A DNA stretch of 64,000 bases from Terrimonas sp. (GTDB taxonomy: Bacteria > Bacteroidota > Bacteroidia > Chitinophagales > Chitinophagaceae). Position numbers and translations under genes: made by a program. Each line of letters starts with the position of its first letter. Position 1 is the stretch's first letter. Shown in pieces: positions 15,701 to 23,219 of this stretch. The DNA lies in the NCBI GenBank assembly GCA_016125075.1, contig WGMO01000017.1:1-64000 (forward strand), written 5' to 3'. The notes below the pieces were generated by a model that worked only from the letters and a program-made list of their open reading frames with translations, did no database searches and was not told where the DNA came from.

Positions 15701-16981
15701 CTATATTGCTAACATTTTTTGTAAACATTCCTTCATCGTCCAAATCTCGGTATACCTGTTATACAATGGTACGGGCGCCATCCGGATCACATTGGGTTCC
15801 CTCCAATCAGTCATGATGCCGTTTTTACCCAGGAACTCAAATATCGCCCTGCCATTTTCCGGGAACAACAGGGATACCTGGCAACCCCGTTCCTGCTCAT
15901 TACGGGGTGTAATGATCCGGATCTTCCTTTCCTCCGGTAATGCGGCATTCAGATCATCCAGCATCAGCCATAAATAGGCTGTTAGCTTTTTTTGTTTTTG
16001 AAGGATCTGTTCCCAACCGGCATTTTCCACCACTTCCAATGCGGCTTTTTGGGTGGCATACAGAAAGAGGGAAGGTGTACTGATTTGCCAGCCTTCTGCC
16101 GTACCGATAGGCAAAAACCCTTTTTCCATTTTAAACCGTTTATCTTTTTGGTAACCCCACCAGCCGGCAAAACGATGGATCTCCGGATCCTGGTGGAAAC
16201 GTTCATGGATAAAAACGGCGCCCATGGCCCCGGGGCCTGCATTAAGATATTTATAGGAACACCAACAGGCAAAATCAATGTCCCAATCATGCAGGGAAAG
16301 CGGGATATTGCCGGCTGCATGGGCAAGGTCAAATCCAACTTTGATACCGGCCGCATGTGCGGCACGGGTGATGGTCTCCATGTCAAGTACCTGACCGGAA
16401 TAATAATTCAATCCTCCCAGGAGGACGAGTGCCAGTTCCTCCTGATGGGTTTCAATGGCAGACAGGATATCTTCCTTTCTTAATAACTGTTCCCCATCCC
16501 TTGGTTTCACTTCAATTAAAACATTGTCGGGGTTATACCCATGATGCTTTACATGCGTTTCAAACATGTACTGGTCGCTGGGAAAGGCTTTTGCTTCGCA
16601 GAGTATTTTTATCTTTTTACCGGCCGGCCGGTAAAAACTGACCATCATTAAATGAAGATTGACTGTAAGCTGGTTCATGACGGATATTTCCTGTGGCTTG
16701 CAACCCACGATCACTGAAAGAGGCTTTGTCAATTGATCATGATAATCCATCCAGGGTGTTTTGCCCCTGAAAAAACCTTCCACGCCATAATCCGACCATT
16801 GTTGTAAAATTGCATCAATTTCCGCCCTGGCATTCCTGGGTTGAAGTCCCAGGGAATTGCCCAGGAAATAGATCTGTTCCCTTCCTTCTTCCCGGGGAAC
16901 GATGAACTGGTCCCTGCATCCCTTTAAGGGATCTTCCCGGTCCAGTTGTAAAGCATAGTCCTTTGTATTGGTAAACTGCAT
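15701..16981 (-). CDS. kynU: Kynureninase
   Basis: This 426-residue PLP enzyme hydrolyses kynurenine (or 3-hydroxykynurenine) to anthranilate (or 3-hydroxyanthranilate) plus alanine. The internal aldimine lysine is Lys244 in CSYKYLNAG, Asp218 in GFDLAHAAGN contacts PLP, and the N-terminus carries YFLGNSLGLQP. Length is normal for the family. No tryptophan dioxygenase, formamidase or NAD synthesis gene is in the window. It is 30 bp downstream of an SDR gene and 41 bp upstream of the ATP-grasp pair, in the same direction. Confidence 0.93.
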   Translation of the reverse strand: MQFTNTKDYALQLDREDPLKGCRDQFIVPREEGREQIYFLGNSLGLQPRNARAEIDAILQQWSDYGVEGFFRGKTPWMDYHDQLTKPLSVIVGCKPQEISVMNQLTVNLHLMMVSFYRPAGKKIKILCEAKAFPSDQYMFETHVKHHGYNPDNVLIEVKPRDGEQLLRKEDILSAIETHQEELALVLLGGLNYYSGQVLDMETITRAAHAAGIKVGFDLAHAAGNIPLSLHDWDIDFACWCSYKYLNAGPGAMGAVFIHERFHQDPEIHRFAGWWGYQKDKRFKMEKGFLPIGTAEGWQISTPSLFLYATQKAALEVVENAGWEQILQKQKKLTAYLWLMLDDLNAALPEERKIRIITPRNEQERGCQVSLLFPENGRAIFEFLGKNGIMTDWREPNVIRMAPVPLYNRYTEIWTMKECLQKMLAI

Positions 16982-17011
16982 AATTCAAAAATAATTCATT
17001 CCTTCCCTGAT

Positions 17012-17797
17012 CTATAAGGTCCCGGTCTTTCCTCCGTCAACAGGTATACTGACGCCATTGACATAGGAGGCAGCCGGTGAAGCAAGAAATGCCGCCACGG
17101 AAGCGATTTCGGCAACCTGGCCAAAGCGTTTCATGGGAATAGAGTCTTCCATTTCACGGGCCAGTTCTTTTTCACTGATCTTCCTGTTAAGCGCATTGGT
17201 GGCGATCAAACTTTTTAAACGCCCTGTTTCCGTATACCCGGGTAAGATATTATTCACCGTTATATTAAACTGACCCAGTTCATTGCTCATGGTTTTGGCC
17301 CATGCCGCCACCGCCGCCCGGATCGTATTGGAAACACCTAAATTATCAATCGGTATCCTGACAGAAGTGGAAATGATATTGATGATCCTGCCATAACCCG
17401 ACTGTTTCATACCCGGTACCAGCGCCTGTGTCAGCACCTGGTTATTGATGACATGCTGTTGAAATGCAGTTTCAAAAGCAGAGGGGTCTGCTGCTATTAT
17501 GGCCCCGGGTTTTGGGCCACCGGTATTGTTGATCAAGATATGGATGGTATGAAGACGGGCGATTGCCGCGATCGTTTTGCGTACGGCATTGGTATCGCTA
17601 AAATCAGCCACAAAATAATGGTGTTGCTGTGCCTGACGGGTATCCAGCTCTTTGATTACCTGCTGCAGGGTTTGTTCATCCCTGGCCAGAAGGATACAAT
17701 TGGCCCCCAGTGAAGCCAGTTCCACGGCAATCGCCAAACCAATTCCCCGGGTGCTGCCGCAGATCAGGGCTGTTTTATGCTGTAATGATAAATCCAT
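17012..17797 (-). CDS. Atypical SDR family oxidoreductase lacking the YxxxK pair
   Basis: This 261-residue protein has a Rossmann fold with the cofactor motif CGSTRGIGLA (about 14-23) and NNTGGPKPG in place of the usual NNAG. At the active site the normal Ser-13-Tyr-x-x-x-Lys arrangement reads ISTSVRIPIDNLGVSNTIR, which puts Ser at the Tyr position and Arg at the Lys position. The C-terminal GVSIPVDGG-type motif is intact. A subfamily of SDRs with this substitution exists; its chemistry is not obvious. It lies between a glycerophosphodiesterase gene and kynU in one run. Confidence 0.83.
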   Translation of the reverse strand: MDLSLQHKTALICGSTRGIGLAIAVELASLGANCILLARDEQTLQQVIKELDTRQAQQHHYFVADFSDTNAVRKTIAAIARLHTIHILINNTGGPKPGAIIAADPSAFETAFQQHVINNQVLTQALVPGMKQSGYGRIINIISTSVRIPIDNLGVSNTIRAAVAAWAKTMSNELGQFNITVNNILPGYTETGRLKSLIATNALNRKISEKELAREMEDSIPMKRFGQVAEIASVAAFLASPAASYVNGVSIPVDGGKTGTL

Positions 17798-17832
17798 GCT
17801 TTAAAAAAAAATCTTCGATTTCCGATCAACGA

Positions 17833-18735
17833 TCAAAACAGGTTAGGGTAATCGGTAATAATGCCATCCACACCCAATGCCATTAATTTGTCTATATCTT
17901 CCCGGGTATTCACCGTCCAGGGTATGACTTTCATTTTTTGTTTATGGCATTGCTTCACTAAATCGGCTGTCACCAATCCCATGGCCGGGCTATAGATGGT
18001 GGGCTGAAATCCCAGGGACTTTAATTGCTGATCGAGGGTACGCTTGTCATAGTCTTCTATCAGCATCGCTGTTTTTATCTGCGGGTGTTTCTGGTGCAGG
18101 TATTGAAGGGTTCTGAAATCAAATGATTGTATGATGACCCTTTCACTGATCCCTTTTTCGAGGATTACCGCCATCAACAGGTCGACAAAATCGGCAGGGA
18201 CCGGGTGAAAGACACCATCCAGGGCCGGGTTGGATTTCGTTTCAATATTATAAAATGGAAGGGGACGCCCTTTCGCCCTTGCATGTGTTTCCGCACTGTC
18301 GATAACATCGCTTAACAGAGGTTTCACCACTTTCATTTTCTGCTGAAGGGGGAACCTCGGGTGGGGTTTCATTCCTACGTCAAAAGTTTTTACTTCTTCG
18401 TAGGTCATCCAGTAGATATTGAATTTCCGTTCTTCTCTTTCCCCCATGACGGAGCCATCGGGTTTGGTGGTGATATCCCTGCTGAACCATTGGTCATGGG
18501 AAAGCACAACTTTCCTGTCTTTTGTGATCACGGCATCCATTTCCAGGGTCTTTACACCCAGGTCAAGGCCTTTCATCATCGCCGGAATCGTGTTTTCCGG
18601 CATCAACCCCCGGCAACCCCGGTGTCCCTGTACATCAAAGGCATCCTGTTCAGTTCCGGGAACTGATCGCTGAACATGTTTGGTATCGGAACAGGACATC
18701 ATGAATAGAATTATGATAAAACCCGGCCATTTCAT
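17833..18735 (-). CDS. Glycerophosphodiester phosphodiesterase, lipoprotein
   Basis: This 300-residue TIM-barrel enzyme hydrolyses glycerophosphodiesters to glycerol-3-phosphate and an alcohol. It starts with a lipoprotein signal (FMMSCSD, Cys about 15). Catalytic features are GHRGCRGLMPENTIPA (about 38-53) with the first His and Glu, ELDAV-like LEMDAVITKD, the second His in LSHDQWFSRDIT, and a C-terminal IPWTVNTREDIDKLMALGVDGIITDYP segment split across the barrel end. Its start codon overlaps the stop of the upstream PaiB-like gene by 4 bp (ATGA), indicating translational coupling. Confidence 0.92.
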   Translation of the reverse strand: MKWPGFIIILFMMSCSDTKHVQRSVPGTEQDAFDVQGHRGCRGLMPENTIPAMMKGLDLGVKTLEMDAVITKDRKVVLSHDQWFSRDITTKPDGSVMGEREERKFNIYWMTYEEVKTFDVGMKPHPRFPLQQKMKVVKPLLSDVIDSAETHARAKGRPLPFYNIETKSNPALDGVFHPVPADFVDLLMAVILEKGISERVIIQSFDFRTLQYLHQKHPQIKTAMLIEDYDKRTLDQQLKSLGFQPTIYSPAMGLVTADLVKQCHKQKMKVIPWTVNTREDIDKLMALGVDGIITDYPNLF

Positions 18736-19367
18736 TGTGGAAATAATTTTGATTTTCTTTTTTCCATAACGGAAGCGATGACCTTTGCATCCCCTTCCTG
18801 TTGTTGCAATTGCTGAATGATATTTTCATAGGATTGCTGATCCCGGTTCTGGCTGAGCTTGAATACATGTTCAATTCCGGTGATAGCTATTTCAAAAGGA
18901 ACAATGGCTTTCAAAAGGGGTTCCTTGTAAGCAGGGGGAAGGTTATCATAGACCGTTGAAGACCCGGAATTGTTTTTTTCATAATGCAGGGTAAGCCTTT
19001 TCAGGATCGCTACGAGTTCTTCCTCTTCACCAAATCGGATCTTCCCTTTGGCATGCACACTCATATAATTCCAGGTACTGGCCTGGTGCGGGTTCGAATA
19101 CCAGGAAGCGCTTACATAGGCATGCGGGCCATTGAATAGAGCCAAAACATTGGCATTTTGCAGAAAGGCCTTGTGATGATCGGTGTTGCGCATAATGTGA
19201 CCGGTAAGCCAAAACTTTCCATCCCTTTCATCCATAAAAACGGGCACCTGTGTGGCTGCGGGTTTGTTTTCATGATCGCAGCCCATCAAAAAAACGAAAG
19301 GATGATCCCGCATGAACTGCAGGACCTCCGACTGATCGGGTTCTTTATAGTGGGAAACGTTATACAA
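18732..19367 (-). CDS. FMN-binding PaiB-like protein
   Basis: This split-barrel flavoprotein of about 211 residues matches the PaiB / FMN-binding negative regulator family: FMRDHPFVFLMGCD, ATQVPVFMDE, LTGHIMRNTDHHKAF and SWYSNPHQASTWNYMSVHAKG are in the expected order. In Bacillus PaiB is linked to repression of degradative enzymes; here the role is unknown. The start is uncertain. Family members begin M-Y-x-x-x-H/Y-(Y/F), which fits a TTG at 19367 (reading MYNVSHY); in-frame ATGs at 19403 and 19463 would add 12 or 32 unmatched residues, the latter overlapping mrp by 17 bp. Confidence 0.82.
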   Translation of the reverse strand: MYNVSHYKEPDQSEVLQFMRDHPFVFLMGCDHENKPAATQVPVFMDERDGKFWLTGHIMRNTDHHKAFLQNANVLALFNGPHAYVSASWYSNPHQASTWNYMSVHAKGKIRFGEEEELVAILKRLTLHYEKNNSGSSTVYDNLPPAYKEPLLKAIVPFEIAITGIEHVFKLSQNRDQQSYENIIQQLQQQEGDAKVIASVMEKRKSKLFPQ

Positions 19368-19446
19368 AAAAACAGGTTTATTACATTCAAATTCAGCAAG
19401 CATTCCACTGTATGGTTTTATACGGCCATCCTCTTCAGGAAAATGC

Positions 19447-20541
19447 TCAGGATACCATTTCAATCACTTTTGTTGCCCCCATATTAGCATTACGGATCGC
19501 AATACTTCTTGCCGCTATTCCGGCAAAGTCTTCAAATGCCTTTTTAGTGATGGCATCATCCCCCATCATGATCGGCACACCGGTATCCCCGCCTTCCCGT
19601 ATGGATTGTACCAGGGGTATCTGTCCAAGAAAGGGGATATCATATTCCTCGGCCAGGCGTTTGCCCCCGTCTTTTCCAAAAATATAATATTTATGATCGG
19701 GCAGCTCTGCGGGTGTAAAATAACTCATGTTCTCCACCAGCCCGATGATCGGTACGTTGATCTGAGCCTGTCCGAACATGGCAATCCCTTTTTTGGCATC
19801 GGCCAACGCCACATCCTGTGGTGTGGTGACGATCACCACCCCTGTAACGGGTACCGTTTGAACAAGGGTAAGGTGGATATCCCCGGTTCCGGGCGGCATA
19901 TCAACCACCAGGTAATCGAGATCGCCCCAGTATACTTCTGTCACAAATTGCCGGATGGCGCTGCTGGCCATCGGGCCTCTCCATACCACAGCATTCTTTT
20001 CATCCACCAGCAAACCTATACTCAGCAACTTGATCCCGAATTTTTCGAGCGGCACGATCATTCCCTTGCCTTCTATATCCATCATCACGGGTCTCTCTCC
20101 CCTTACACCAAACATGATCGGCACACTGGGTCCATAGATATCCGCATCCATCAGCCCCACTTTCGCACCTCCCTGTGCCAGGGCCAGTGCAAGGTTGGCC
20201 GATACCGTGCTTTTGCCAACTCCGCCCTTACCGCTCACAACCGCAATGATATTTTTAACATTTGGCAGCACCGTACCGGGATCGGTTCTTTTGGAAGAAG
20301 TATCGGAAGTGAAATTCACTTTGACTTCGGCTTCTTTATTCACCAGTAGTTTGATCGCATTGACACAGGCATTACCGATCATATCTTTCATCGGGCAGGC
20401 CGGGGTTGTAAGCACAACGGTAAATGATACCTTATTACCATTGATATCAATATCTTTTACCATATTTAAGGTAACCAGGTCCTTTCCCAGGTCGGGTTCC
20501 TGAACATTACCCAGTGCTTCCAGAATTTTTTCTCTCGTCAT
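19447..20541 (-). CDS. mrp: Mrp/ApbC (NBP35) family iron-sulfur cluster carrier ATPase
   Basis: This 364-residue protein has an N-terminal MIP18/DUF59 domain (about 1-80, with VQEPDLGKDLV and TPACPMK) and a deviant Walker A GKGGVGKST (about 105-113) of the SIMIBI class, then DADIYGPS and PPGTGDIHL. Family members bind and transfer Fe-S clusters in the cytoplasm. The C-terminal CxxC common in this family is not evident. It is the first gene of the minus-strand run that extends to pyrF, with a promoter box at 20576. Confidence 0.92.
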   Translation of the reverse strand: MTREKILEALGNVQEPDLGKDLVTLNMVKDIDINGNKVSFTVVLTTPACPMKDMIGNACVNAIKLLVNKEAEVKVNFTSDTSSKRTDPGTVLPNVKNIIAVVSGKGGVGKSTVSANLALALAQGGAKVGLMDADIYGPSVPIMFGVRGERPVMMDIEGKGMIVPLEKFGIKLLSIGLLVDEKNAVVWRGPMASSAIRQFVTEVYWGDLDYLVVDMPPGTGDIHLTLVQTVPVTGVVIVTTPQDVALADAKKGIAMFGQAQINVPIIGLVENMSYFTPAELPDHKYYIFGKDGGKRLAEEYDIPFLGQIPLVQSIREGGDTGVPIMMGDDAITKKAFEDFAGIAARSIAIRNANMGATKVIEMVS

Positions 20542-20575
20542 TATTAAAGCTTATGTTAAAAAAACTATAGGAATG

Positions 20576-20583
20576 CAAAGTTA
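20576..20583 (-). promoter_or_regulatory. -7 promoter element for mrp (TAACTTTG)
   Basis: Exact TAnnTTTG match, ending 34 nt before the mrp ATG. It is the likely head promoter of the eight-gene minus-strand run. Confidence 0.5.
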
Positions 20584-20628
20584 AACATCTCCTTCCCTTT
20601 TTTGTTTTCTATTTAGGTAACTACTCCC

Positions 20629-20636
20629 TATTTTTG
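20629..20636 (+). promoter_or_regulatory. -7 promoter element for the carboxypeptidase-regulatory-like protein (TATTTTTG)
   Basis: Exact TAnnTTTG match, with 5 nt between it and a TTG start codon at 20642, so the transcript would be leaderless or nearly so. Confidence 0.4.
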
Positions 20637-20641
20637 ACAGG

Positions 20642-21283
20642 TTGAAAAAAATTCTACTATATACCGTTATTGTATTGATGCTGAGCAGTTCCCGCACGAT
20701 GGCGCAATTTGAGTCCGTGAGAGACTCGGTTGTGCAGTTATACGGCATCGTCATGACGGCAGACAGCCTGGTGGGCATACCGGCTGTGAGTATTACCGTT
20801 AAAGGGCAGAACCGTGGCACCATAACTAATAACGAAGGTGTTTTCTCCATCGTGGTCATGAAAGGCGACCAGGTGGAATTTACCCACGTGAGCTATAAGC
20901 ATAAATTGGTGACCATTCCCCGTAATATTGAAGGAAATCAATACAGTGTGGTACAACTGATGGTTGCCGATACGGTTTATCTGCCGGCCACGATCATCAG
21001 GCCCCGGCCCACCGCTGCACAATTTGCCCGTGATTTTGTGAATGCGGAAGTAGACGATGATGATATAGAAATTGCCAGAAAAAATACCAGTATTGCCGCC
21101 CGGCGCGCCCTGCTTAAAACAGTTCCTTCAGACGGACGTGAGGCCACCAATATCCAGCTCAGGAATGTGGCCAACCGCGCTGTTTATGCAGGACAAACCC
21201 CTCCCATGAATATTTTTAACCCTGCCGCCTGGGCCGATTTTATCGAATCCTGGAAAAGAGGGGATTATAAAAGAAAGAACTAG
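20642..21283 (+). CDS. Secreted protein with carboxypeptidase-D-regulatory-like domain
   Basis: This 213-residue protein has a signal peptide ending near RTMAQ (about 22), then a carboxypeptidase-regulatory-like beta-sandwich (about 35-105) with the typical LYGIVMTADSLVGIPAVSI, KGQNRGTITNNEGVFSI and VEFTHVSYK strands, as seen at the N-terminus of TonB-dependent receptors in Bacteroidota. The C-terminal half is charged and has no recognised domain; no barrel follows. The TTG at 20642 is chosen because it gives a complete signal peptide; the first ATG (20678) would cut into it. Periplasmic or outer-membrane location is inferred. Confidence 0.75.
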   Translation: MKKILLYTVIVLMLSSSRTMAQFESVRDSVVQLYGIVMTADSLVGIPAVSITVKGQNRGTITNNEGVFSIVVMKGDQVEFTHVSYKHKLVTIPRNIEGNQYSVVQLMVADTVYLPATIIRPRPTAAQFARDFVNAEVDDDDIEIARKNTSIAARRALLKTVPSDGREATNIQLRNVANRAVYAGQTPPMNIFNPAAWADFIESWKRGDYKRKN

Positions 21284-21357
21284 GATTTCCCGCAAACCAG
21301 ATACCACCCCGCTAATATTGATGACCCCTTTCATGAACAGGTTTTACGGGAACAGCT

Positions 21358-21365
21358 TACATTTG
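21358..21365 (+). promoter_or_regulatory. -7 promoter element for 3-hydroxybutyryl-CoA dehydrogenase (TACATTTG)
   Basis: Exact TAnnTTTG match, 64 nt before the ATG at 21430, implying a leader of about 60 nt. Confidence 0.45.
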
Positions 21366-21429
21366 CAAGCATCAAAACATCATTCAACCTATAGCATTTT
21401 TTTGCTGTATTTCTTTTAAAAAAACGCAT

Positions 21430-22332
21430 ATGATAGACATCGGAAGTCCTGTGGCAGTCATCGGTGCCGGAACGATGGGCAATGGTATTGCCCATGTATT
21501 TGCCCAGCACGGATTTAAAGTGACCCTGATCGATATTTCACAACAACAACTGGACAAAGCGATTACCACGATTGGGAGGAACCTGGACCGCATGGTTGCC
21601 AAAGAGATCATCCGGAAAGAATTGAAGGAAGAGACCCTTCATAATATCGTAACAGCAACTTCTATTGAAGCCGGCGTAGAGCAGGCAGCACTGGTGGTAG
21701 AAGCTGCCACTGAAAATACAGCACTCAAACTCAAAATCTTTCAGCAGATCGATGCAGCAGCACCGGAAGGGGCCATATTAGCAAGCAATACCTCCTCTAT
21801 TTCCATAACCAGGATCGCTGCTGCCACCCAAAGACCCGGCCAGGTGATCGGTATGCATTTTATGAACCCTGTACCGGTGATGAAACTGGTCGAGATCATC
21901 AACGGCTATAGCACCCACAAAACGGTAACGGATACCATTACTGCTATCAGCCGTCAATTGGGCAAAACGCCCTGTGTGGTTAATGATTATCCCGGGTTTA
22001 TCGCCAACCGTATCCTGATGCCGATGATCAATGAGGCGATATCCAGTTTATATGAAGGCATTGCAGGCGTGGAAGAAATTGACTGTATCATGAAACTTGG
22101 TATGGCCCACCCCATGGGGCCATTGCAACTGGCGGATTTTATCGGGCTCGACGTCTGTCAATCCATTTTACAGGTATTGCACGATGGTTTCGGTCATCCA
22201 AAATACGCGCCCTGTCCTTTATTGGTGAATATGGTTACAGCCGGTAAACTGGGTGTAAAAACAGGAGAAGGTTTTTACCTGCATACACCCGGCAGTAAGG
22301 AACTGGTGGTGAGCAGCAGGTTCAGGTCATAA
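21430..22332 (+). CDS. 3-hydroxybutyryl-CoA dehydrogenase
   Basis: This 300-residue NAD(P)-dependent enzyme oxidises 3-hydroxyacyl-CoA to 3-ketoacyl-CoA (or runs in reverse). The Rossmann motif GAGTMGNGIA (about 10-19), the ASNTSSISIT segment (about 118-127), the catalytic His in GMHFMNPVPVMKLVEII, and ANRILMPMINEA of the dimerisation domain are all present. Size fits the stand-alone HBD class rather than the multifunctional FadB/FadJ proteins. It forms a single-gene unit and could act with the glutaryl-CoA dehydrogenase at 10513 in converting crotonyl-CoA further, although no enoyl-CoA hydratase is in the window. Confidence 0.92.
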   Translation: MIDIGSPVAVIGAGTMGNGIAHVFAQHGFKVTLIDISQQQLDKAITTIGRNLDRMVAKEIIRKELKEETLHNIVTATSIEAGVEQAALVVEAATENTALKLKIFQQIDAAAPEGAILASNTSSISITRIAAATQRPGQVIGMHFMNPVPVMKLVEIINGYSTHKTVTDTITAISRQLGKTPCVVNDYPGFIANRILMPMINEAISSLYEGIAGVEEIDCIMKLGMAHPMGPLQLADFIGLDVCQSILQVLHDGFGHPKYAPCPLLVNMVTAGKLGVKTGEGFYLHTPGSKELVVSSRFRS

Positions 22333-22409
22333 ACAGCTTCTGCTGTTAGGTGCATATTTGCTAAGGCTAATAATCAATTTGGGAATCTTAGCCCCTTTTC
22401 ATTGCTTTT

Positions 22410-23183
22410 TTATTCATCAAAAGGAGAAGGACTTACGCTGGTCCAGCCCCCGTCTACAATAAGGGTTTGCCCGGTAATATGTTTTGAGCCGGGTGATACC
22501 AGGAACAAAGCAGCCTGTGCAATATCATTGACCGTTGCGGGCTTACCCATTGGGGTGATGTTGCTCCAGGTTGTGTTATACTCCGGATCAGACATTGTCC
22601 TTTCTGTTTGGGTGGCCCCCGGGGCTATTGCATTGATGGATATCTGGTAAGGCGACAATTCAATGACGAGTGACCTGGCCAGCATTTCAAGGGCTGCTTT
22701 TGTCATGCCATAGGCCGCGAGGTTTTTATGCGCCTGGTGACCCGTAACAGAAGACATTAATAAAACGGATCCGCCGCTTTGCTGCAATTTCATTTGCCGG
22801 GCAGCGGCCTGAGTAAGAAAAAAACCGCCTGAGAGGTTCAGGCGCACCAGTTCCCGGAATGAATTTTCCGTGAATGCAAAAAAATCACCGTACGCTGTCG
22901 TTCCGGCATTGGCAATAGCAATCGTCAGTTTTCCAAAATGGTCCACGGCCGACCGGATCAAATTACCGATCGTATCCCGGTCACCGGCATCCCCAGCGAT
23001 AGCGATACAAACACCGTCTTCCCTGTTTATTTGTGCAGCCGCCTTTTCCGCCCGAATGGCATCCACATCATTCAGCACTACAGAAGCCCCCTGCAGACAA
23101 AGTTGCCGGGCAATCTCAAAACCGATTCCCTGGCCGGCGCCGGTAATGACCGCCACCTGTTCTTTAAATAGATCTGTCTGCAT
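22410..23183 (-). CDS. SDR family oxidoreductase (FabG-like)
   Basis: This 257-residue classical SDR has the cofactor motif GAGQGIGFE (about 15-23), ANAG, catalytic Ser in LMSSVTGHQ and the intact YxxxK in AAYGMTKAAL, plus AIAPGATQTE and IVDGGW at the C-terminus. Substrate cannot be assigned; glucose dehydrogenase-like or 3-oxoacyl reductase activity is possible. It lies 36 bp downstream of the GH20 gene on the same strand. Confidence 0.88.
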   Translation of the reverse strand: MQTDLFKEQVAVITGAGQGIGFEIARQLCLQGASVVLNDVDAIRAEKAAAQINREDGVCIAIAGDAGDRDTIGNLIRSAVDHFGKLTIAIANAGTTAYGDFFAFTENSFRELVRLNLSGGFFLTQAAARQMKLQQSGGSVLLMSSVTGHQAHKNLAAYGMTKAALEMLARSLVIELSPYQISINAIAPGATQTERTMSDPEYNTTWSNITPMGKPATVNDIAQAALFLVSPGSKHITGQTLIVDGGWTSVSPSPFDE

Positions 23184-23219
23184 GCAATGAAATTTATTAA
23201 GATTGCTGCGTCTTCACGT

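Noticed and set aside
22332-22393. Small hairpins between the convergent hbd and SDR genes (AACAGC-TTCT-GCTGTT; GGCTAA...TTAGCC)
   Set aside because: Stems of 6 bp, one overlapping a stop codon, the other with a 17-nt loop, and neither followed by a clean T tract.
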